From Conexibacter sp. CPCC 205762 (lineage in GTDB: Bacteria > Actinomycetota > Thermoleophilia > Solirubrobacterales > Solirubrobacteraceae): a DNA stretch of 64,000 bases. A program made the position numbers and the translations under genes. The stretch spans positions 1 to 64,000 of the forward strand of contig NZ_JAUTDN010000012.1 in NCBI RefSeq assembly GCF_030646155.1. The letters run 5' to 3'. Positions 60,156 to 64,000 of this stretch are shown piece after piece; positions within the stretch are counted from its first letter, which is position 1; each line of letters begins with the position of its first letter. Under the pieces are notes generated by a model that was not told where the DNA came from, made no database searches, and saw only the letters and a program-made list of their open reading frames with translations.

Positions 60156-61636
60156 TGCTCTCGCTGAGAGGAGTCCGCAAGGCCTACTCGGGCGTCGAGG
60201 TCCTGCACGGGATCGACTTCGAGGCGCACGGCGGCGAGGTCGTCGCGATCGCGGGCGCCAACGGCGCCGGCAAGTCGACGCTCATCAAGATCCTCTGCGG
60301 CGCGGTCGCGCGCGACGCCGGCACGATCGCGGTCGACGGCCGCGAGGTCGCGCTCGGCTCGCCGGCCGCGGCCGCCGCGCTCGGGATCCGCACCGTCCAC
60401 CAGGAGCTGACGCTGGTGCCGCAGCTGAGCGTGACCGAGAACGTGCTGCTCGGCGACCTGCCGAAGAGAGGCGGGCTGGTCGACTGGCCCGCCGCGCACG
60501 AGCGCACGCGCGCGCTGCTGAGCCGGACCGGCTTCACCGGGGTCGACCCGAGAACGCCCGCGAAGCGGCTGAGCGTCGCGCGCCAGCAGATGGTCGAGAT
60601 CGCGAAGGCGATGGCGAGCGAGCCGCGGATGCTGATCCTCGACGAGCCCTCCGCGGTGCTCGCCGGCGACGACCTCGACCAGCTGTTCGCGCTGATCCGC
60701 TCGCTGCGGGCTGACGGCGTGCTGGTGCTGTACGTCTCGCACCGGCTCGACGAGGTGATGGAGATCGCCGACCGCATCACCGTCATCAAGGACGGGCTGA
60801 TCGCGGCCACGAGCACACCGAGAGAGACCAACGAGGAGGAGATCGTGCGGCAGATGGCCGGCCGCCGGCTGGAGCAGATCTACCCGGACCGGCGCGAGAA
60901 GCCCGGACGGGAGCTGCTGGGGACCACCGGACTGACGCGCGAGGGCGCGTTCGAGGAGGTCTCGCTGAGCGTCTGCGCCGGCGAGGTCGTGGGCGTCTTC
61001 GGGCTCGTCGGGAGCGGGCGCACCGAGCTGGCCGAGTGCCTGTTCGCGGCCGCCCCGCACGACGCCGGCGAGATCCGCCTCGCCGGCAGAGCGGTGAGGC
61101 TGCGCTCGCCGAAGGAGGCGATCGCGCAGGGGCTCGCGTTCGTGACCGAGGACCGCAAGGGCAGCGGGCTCGTGCTCGACCTGTCGGTGCGCGACAACGC
61201 GGCGCTGGCGACGCTGCCGCGCTGGCGCAGACACGGCCTGCTCGACCGCAAGCGCCAGCAGGCGGCGATCGAGGACATGAACGAGCGGCTCGACGTGCGC
61301 CCGCGCACGACCAGCAAGCCGGTCAAGCAGCTCTCCGGCGGCAACCAGCAGAAGGTGGTGCTGGCGAAGTGGCTGCTGTCGAGACCGAAGGTGCTGATCC
61401 TCGACGAGCCGACGCGCGGCGTCGACGTCGCCGCGCGCGTCGACCTCTACCGCGAGATCGACCAGCTCACGCGCGCCGGGCTCGGCGTGCTGATGATCTC
61501 CTCCGACCTGACCGAGGTGATCGGCGCGACCGACCGCGTGCTGGTGATGCACGAGGGCCGGCTCGTCGCCGACGTGCCCAGCGCCGAGGCCGACGAGGAG
61601 CTGCTGCTGGCCCATTCGATCGGGGTGGCGGCGTGA
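60155..61636 (+). CDS. Ribose-type sugar ABC transporter ATPase (two ATPase domains)
   Basis: 493 residues. The N-terminal ATPase has Walker A GANGAGKST and an RQQMVEIAKA signature, then LILDEPSAVL. The C-terminal one has VFGLVGSGRTEL, a QLSGGNQQKVVLAKWL signature and LILDEPTRGVD. This is the RbsA/MglA/XylG architecture, where only the second signature is fully canonical. It is coupled by TGATG and GTGA overlaps to the flanking genes. It energises uptake of an unknown sugar. Confidence 0.95.
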   Translation: MLSLRGVRKAYSGVEVLHGIDFEAHGGEVVAIAGANGAGKSTLIKILCGAVARDAGTIAVDGREVALGSPAAAAALGIRTVHQELTLVPQLSVTENVLLGDLPKRGGLVDWPAAHERTRALLSRTGFTGVDPRTPAKRLSVARQQMVEIAKAMASEPRMLILDEPSAVLAGDDLDQLFALIRSLRADGVLVLYVSHRLDEVMEIADRITVIKDGLIAATSTPRETNEEEIVRQMAGRRLEQIYPDRREKPGRELLGTTGLTREGAFEEVSLSVCAGEVVGVFGLVGSGRTELAECLFAAAPHDAGEIRLAGRAVRLRSPKEAIAQGLAFVTEDRKGSGLVLDLSVRDNAALATLPRWRRHGLLDRKRQQAAIEDMNERLDVRPRTTSKPVKQLSGGNQQKVVLAKWLLSRPKVLILDEPTRGVDVAARVDLYREIDQLTRAGLGVLMISSDLTEVIGATDRVLVMHEGRLVADVPSAEADEELLLAHSIGVAA

Positions 61637-62574
61637 TCGTGCAGCGTCTGCGCGACGACCGCAGCCTGCTGATCAACGGCAGCTTCGTCGTCGCCTTCGT
61701 CGTCCTGCTGATCGTCGCCGCGACGACGACCGACTCGTTCATGACCGACGACAACATCACCAACCTGATGAAGCAGTCGGTCACGACCGGCCTGCTCGCG
61801 CTCGGGATGCTGATGGTGATCCTGACCGGCGGCATCGACCTGTCGGTCGGCTCGGTCGTCGCGCTCGCGGGCATCATGGCGGCCGGCCTCTCGGCCGACC
61901 TGCCGATCCCGCTCGCGATGGCGATCGGCGTCGCCGCCGGCGTCGCCTGCGGCTTCGTCAACGGCATGCTGGTGGCGCGCTTCCGGCTGGCGCCGTTCGT
62001 CGTCACGCTCGCCGCGCTGACGACGATCCGCGGCCTCGCCTACGTCTACAGCGAGACGCCGGTGACGCCGACCGACATCGGCTTCCTCTGGATCGGGACC
62101 GAGTCGATCGGCCCGTTCCCGGTCGCGACGCTGATCGTCGTCGCCGTCTTCGCGCTCGCGTGGGTCTTCCTCACGCGCACCGGCGCGGGCCGCGCGATCA
62201 TCGCGATCGGCGGCAATCGCGAGGCCGTCCGCCTGGCCGGCGTCAACGTGCCGCGCCACATCCTCGTCACCTACATGATCAGCGGCTTCCTCGCCGGCCT
62301 GGCGGGCGTGATCCTCGCCTCGCGCGTCGGCATCGCGCAGCCGTCCGTCGGCGTCGCCTTCGAGCTGAACGCGATCGCCGCCTGCGTGATCGGCGGCGCC
62401 AGCCTGGCCGGCGGGCGCGGCTCGGTGCTCGGCACGCTCGGCGGCGTCGTGCTGCTCGCGCTGATCGACAACCTGCTCACGCTCTACGACGTCCAGAGCT
62501 ACTGGCAGCAGGTCCTCAAGGGCCTGATCATCGTCGCCGTCGTCCTGGCCCGGCGAACGGAAGACGAACGATGA
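61633..62574 (+). CDS. Ribose-type sugar ABC transporter permease
   Basis: 313 residues from GTG 61633, with about eight to ten hydrophobic segments. MVILTGGIDLSVGSVVALAG and AIGGNREAVRLAGVNV (coupling helix) are RbsC-family landmarks; the end has VIGGASLAGGRGSVLGTLGGV. It forms the homodimeric channel for the sugar imported with the RbsA-type ATPase and the lipoprotein binding protein downstream. It contains almost no AGA arginine codons. Confidence 0.95.
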   Translation: MIVQRLRDDRSLLINGSFVVAFVVLLIVAATTTDSFMTDDNITNLMKQSVTTGLLALGMLMVILTGGIDLSVGSVVALAGIMAAGLSADLPIPLAMAIGVAAGVACGFVNGMLVARFRLAPFVVTLAALTTIRGLAYVYSETPVTPTDIGFLWIGTESIGPFPVATLIVVAVFALAWVFLTRTGAGRAIIAIGGNREAVRLAGVNVPRHILVTYMISGFLAGLAGVILASRVGIAQPSVGVAFELNAIAACVIGGASLAGGRGSVLGTLGGVVLLALIDNLLTLYDVQSYWQQVLKGLIIVAVVLARRTEDER

Positions 62575-62648
62575 GGGACCGGCTGCTGGTTGGCGCCGTG
62601 AGCCGGTCCCCCCATCGCCCATTCGTACCAACAAGGAGGAGTATCCCA

Positions 62649-63656
62649 ATGCGACGACTGCTCGCTTTGGCAGTTGCCGTGCTGTGCGTCTTCGGGGTCG
62701 CGGCCTGCGGCTCCAGCGACGACAAGGACAGCGGCTCGTCCGGCTCGTCCGGCACCGCGTCCACGACCGCCTCGGAGGGCTCGGGCGGCAGAAGATTCAA
62801 GATCGGCATGGCGAACTTCACGCTCGGCGCGCCGTACTTCATCGGCATCTCCAAGACCGTCGAGCGCGACGGCCAGAGAGCCGGCAACGAGGTGCTCGTG
62901 ACCGACGCGAAGGGCGACGCGGCCGCGCTGACCTCCAACGTCGAGGACCTGCTCGCGCAGGGCGTCGACGGGATCGTCATCTCCGGCGGCCCGCTGGAGG
63001 CGGCGCCGGCGGCGCTGAACGCGATCAAGCAGAAGGGCATCCCGGTGGTGCTCGTCGACCGCAAGTTCCAGTCCGGCGACTACACCAGCTGGGTCGGCCC
63101 CGACAACGAGGCGATCGGCAGACAGGACGGCGAGTACATCTCCGAGAGACTCGGCGGCAGCGGCAAGGTCGCGATCATCCGCGGCGGCCCGGCCGACAAC
63201 TCGATCGGCCTCGCCCGCACCGAGGGCGTCAGATCGGTGCTCGAAGGCGCCGGCATCGAGCTGGTCGTCGCGCCGGACTTCGGCGAGTGGTCCTCCGACG
63301 GCGGCCTCAGAGTGATGGAGAACCTGCTGGCGAAGAACAAGGACCTCGACGCCGTCTTCTGCGAGAACGACTCGATGTGCCTCGGCGCGCAGAAGGCGAT
63401 CAGAGACGCCGGCAAGAGCGAGCAGATCTTCATCGCGGGCGTCGACGGGCAGAAGGAGGCGCTGGCGGAGATCAGAAGAGGCGGCAACTACGAGGTCACC
63501 GGCCTCAACGACGCCGTCACGATGGGCGACGCCGCCTTCGAGCGCCTGATCGAGCTGCTCGACGGCGGACAGGCCGAGAAGGACACGGTCGTTCCCTCGC
63601 CGCAGATCACGAGAGCCAACGTCGACGACTACTACGACCCGAACAGCGAGTTCTGA
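62649..63656 (+). CDS. Sugar-binding lipoprotein of the ribose-type ABC transporter
   Basis: 335 residues; ATG preceded by AAGGAGG. The lipobox VAAC-G lies near 18-20, followed by a Ser/Gly-rich linker. The periplasmic-binding-protein type I fold shows KIGMANFTLGAPYFIGISKTVERDG, GVDGIVISGGPLEAAP, GKVAIIRGGPADNS, DAVFCENDSMCLGAQKAI and GVDGQKEAL. It captures the imported monosaccharide at the outer face. Eleven of its 18 Arg codons are AGA, in contrast to the permease and the other cytosolic genes of the same operon. Confidence 0.94.
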   Translation: MRRLLALAVAVLCVFGVAACGSSDDKDSGSSGSSGTASTTASEGSGGRRFKIGMANFTLGAPYFIGISKTVERDGQRAGNEVLVTDAKGDAAALTSNVEDLLAQGVDGIVISGGPLEAAPAALNAIKQKGIPVVLVDRKFQSGDYTSWVGPDNEAIGRQDGEYISERLGGSGKVAIIRGGPADNSIGLARTEGVRSVLEGAGIELVVAPDFGEWSSDGGLRVMENLLAKNKDLDAVFCENDSMCLGAQKAIRDAGKSEQIFIAGVDGQKEALAEIRRGGNYEVTGLNDAVTMGDAAFERLIELLDGGQAEKDTVVPSPQITRANVDDYYDPNSEF

Positions 63657-63690
63657 TGTCGTGGTCACGGATCGCACGGGAGCGGATCCG

Positions 63691-64000
63691 ATGACGGATG
63701 TCCGCGACGGAGGGCGCCAGCACGGCGCCCTCCGGGCCGGGCCGGCGTGCATCGCGACGCTCGGCGAAGGACTGCTGGAGGTCGGTGTCCACCCGCGCCT
63801 CGGCGAGGACGTGCTGGCCCGCGGCTACGGCGGCGACGCCGCCAACGTCGCCGTGATGGCGGCGCGGCTGGGGGCGCGGGCGCGGCTGCTGAGCCGCGTC
63901 GGCGACGACGCCGCCGGGCGGCTGCTGCTCGGCTTCTGGCGCGGCGCAGGGGTCGCGCTGGACGAGGTCGCGGTCGACGGCGACGCGCCGACCGGCCTCT
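63691..64000 (+). CDS. PfkB-family sugar kinase, 3' truncated by the window
   Basis: Starts at ATG 63691 and is open to the window end (103 codons visible). It reads CIATLGEGLLEVGVHPRLGEDVLARGYGGDAANVAVMAARLGARARLLSRVGDDAAGRLLL, which is the N-terminal PfkB signature (GGDAANVAVMAARLG), closest in style to 2-dehydro-3-deoxygluconate kinases. It completes an import, oxidation and phosphorylation set with the ABC transporter and aldehyde dehydrogenase. A 12-codon reading frame bridges it to the binding-protein gene. Confidence 0.85.
   Translation, partial: MTDVRDGGRQHGALRAGPACIATLGEGLLEVGVHPRLGEDVLARGYGGDAANVAVMAARLGARARLLSRVGDDAAGRLLLGFWRGAGVALDEVAVDGDAPTGL

Overview
The window is very GC-rich and densely packed, with GTG/TTG starts, many 4-bp ATGA/GTGA overlaps, LAL-type LuxR regulators and AhpC/AhpD of the mycobacterial type. 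Together with long exported proteins that end in Pro-rich linkers plus basic beta-type tails, this suggests an Actinomycetota chromosome, most likely class Thermoleophilia (Solirubrobacterales, Conexibacter/Solirubrobacter-like). That placement is an inference from protein style; no rRNA or tRNA gene was seen.

Layout. 1-9.4 kb: end of a BTAD/SARP-like regulator, an exported metallophosphoesterase-LamG protein, a MmyB-type regulator divergent from an SDR, a Tat-exported PhoX-family phosphatase and an exported propeller-like protein. 9.5-15.9 kb: a LAL regulator divergent from an exported GH106-like glycosidase. 15.9-19.2 kb: an APC permease / small membrane protein / M20 dipeptidase operon. 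19.3-21.5 kb: oxyR divergent from ahpC-ahpD. 21.5-29.9 kb: an exported TolB-like protein divergent from two tandem exported phosphodiester-glycosidase paralogues. 30-34.9 kb: a second LAL regulator divergent from an exported HAF-repeat protein. 34.9-38.8 kb: a beta-rich protein, TetR, class II aldolase + PfkB kinase, and metF. 38.8-47.6 kb: an accessory-looking stretch with a broken DUF3800 gene, a PadR-controlled ABC exporter followed by a YtpB/DUF2600 terpene-synthase-like gene, an HTH protein and a Phd/RelE-type toxin-antitoxin pair. 47.6-51.3 kb: an SLC13-type permease with a CBS partner, divergent from a NarL-type two-component system. 51.3-57.6 kb: LysR/MFS, an ImmA-DUF4411 pair, two SDR-like genes and an SMR-TetR pair. 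57.9-64 kb: an IclR-controlled sugar operon (aldehyde dehydrogenase, ribose-type ABC transporter, PfkB kinase running off the end).

Three things tie the exported proteins together. Eight otherwise unrelated secreted proteins carry a similar basic, Val/Thr/Arg-rich C-terminal domain. Exported genes use AGA for arginine at strikingly high frequency (28 of 55 Arg codons in one gene by hand count, against 0 of 10 in ahpC). Two of the phosphoesterase genes are preceded by 11-bp-phased direct repeats resembling PHO boxes. A phosphate-responsive, envelope-directed secretome is a reasonable hypothesis, but it is inferred rather than shown.
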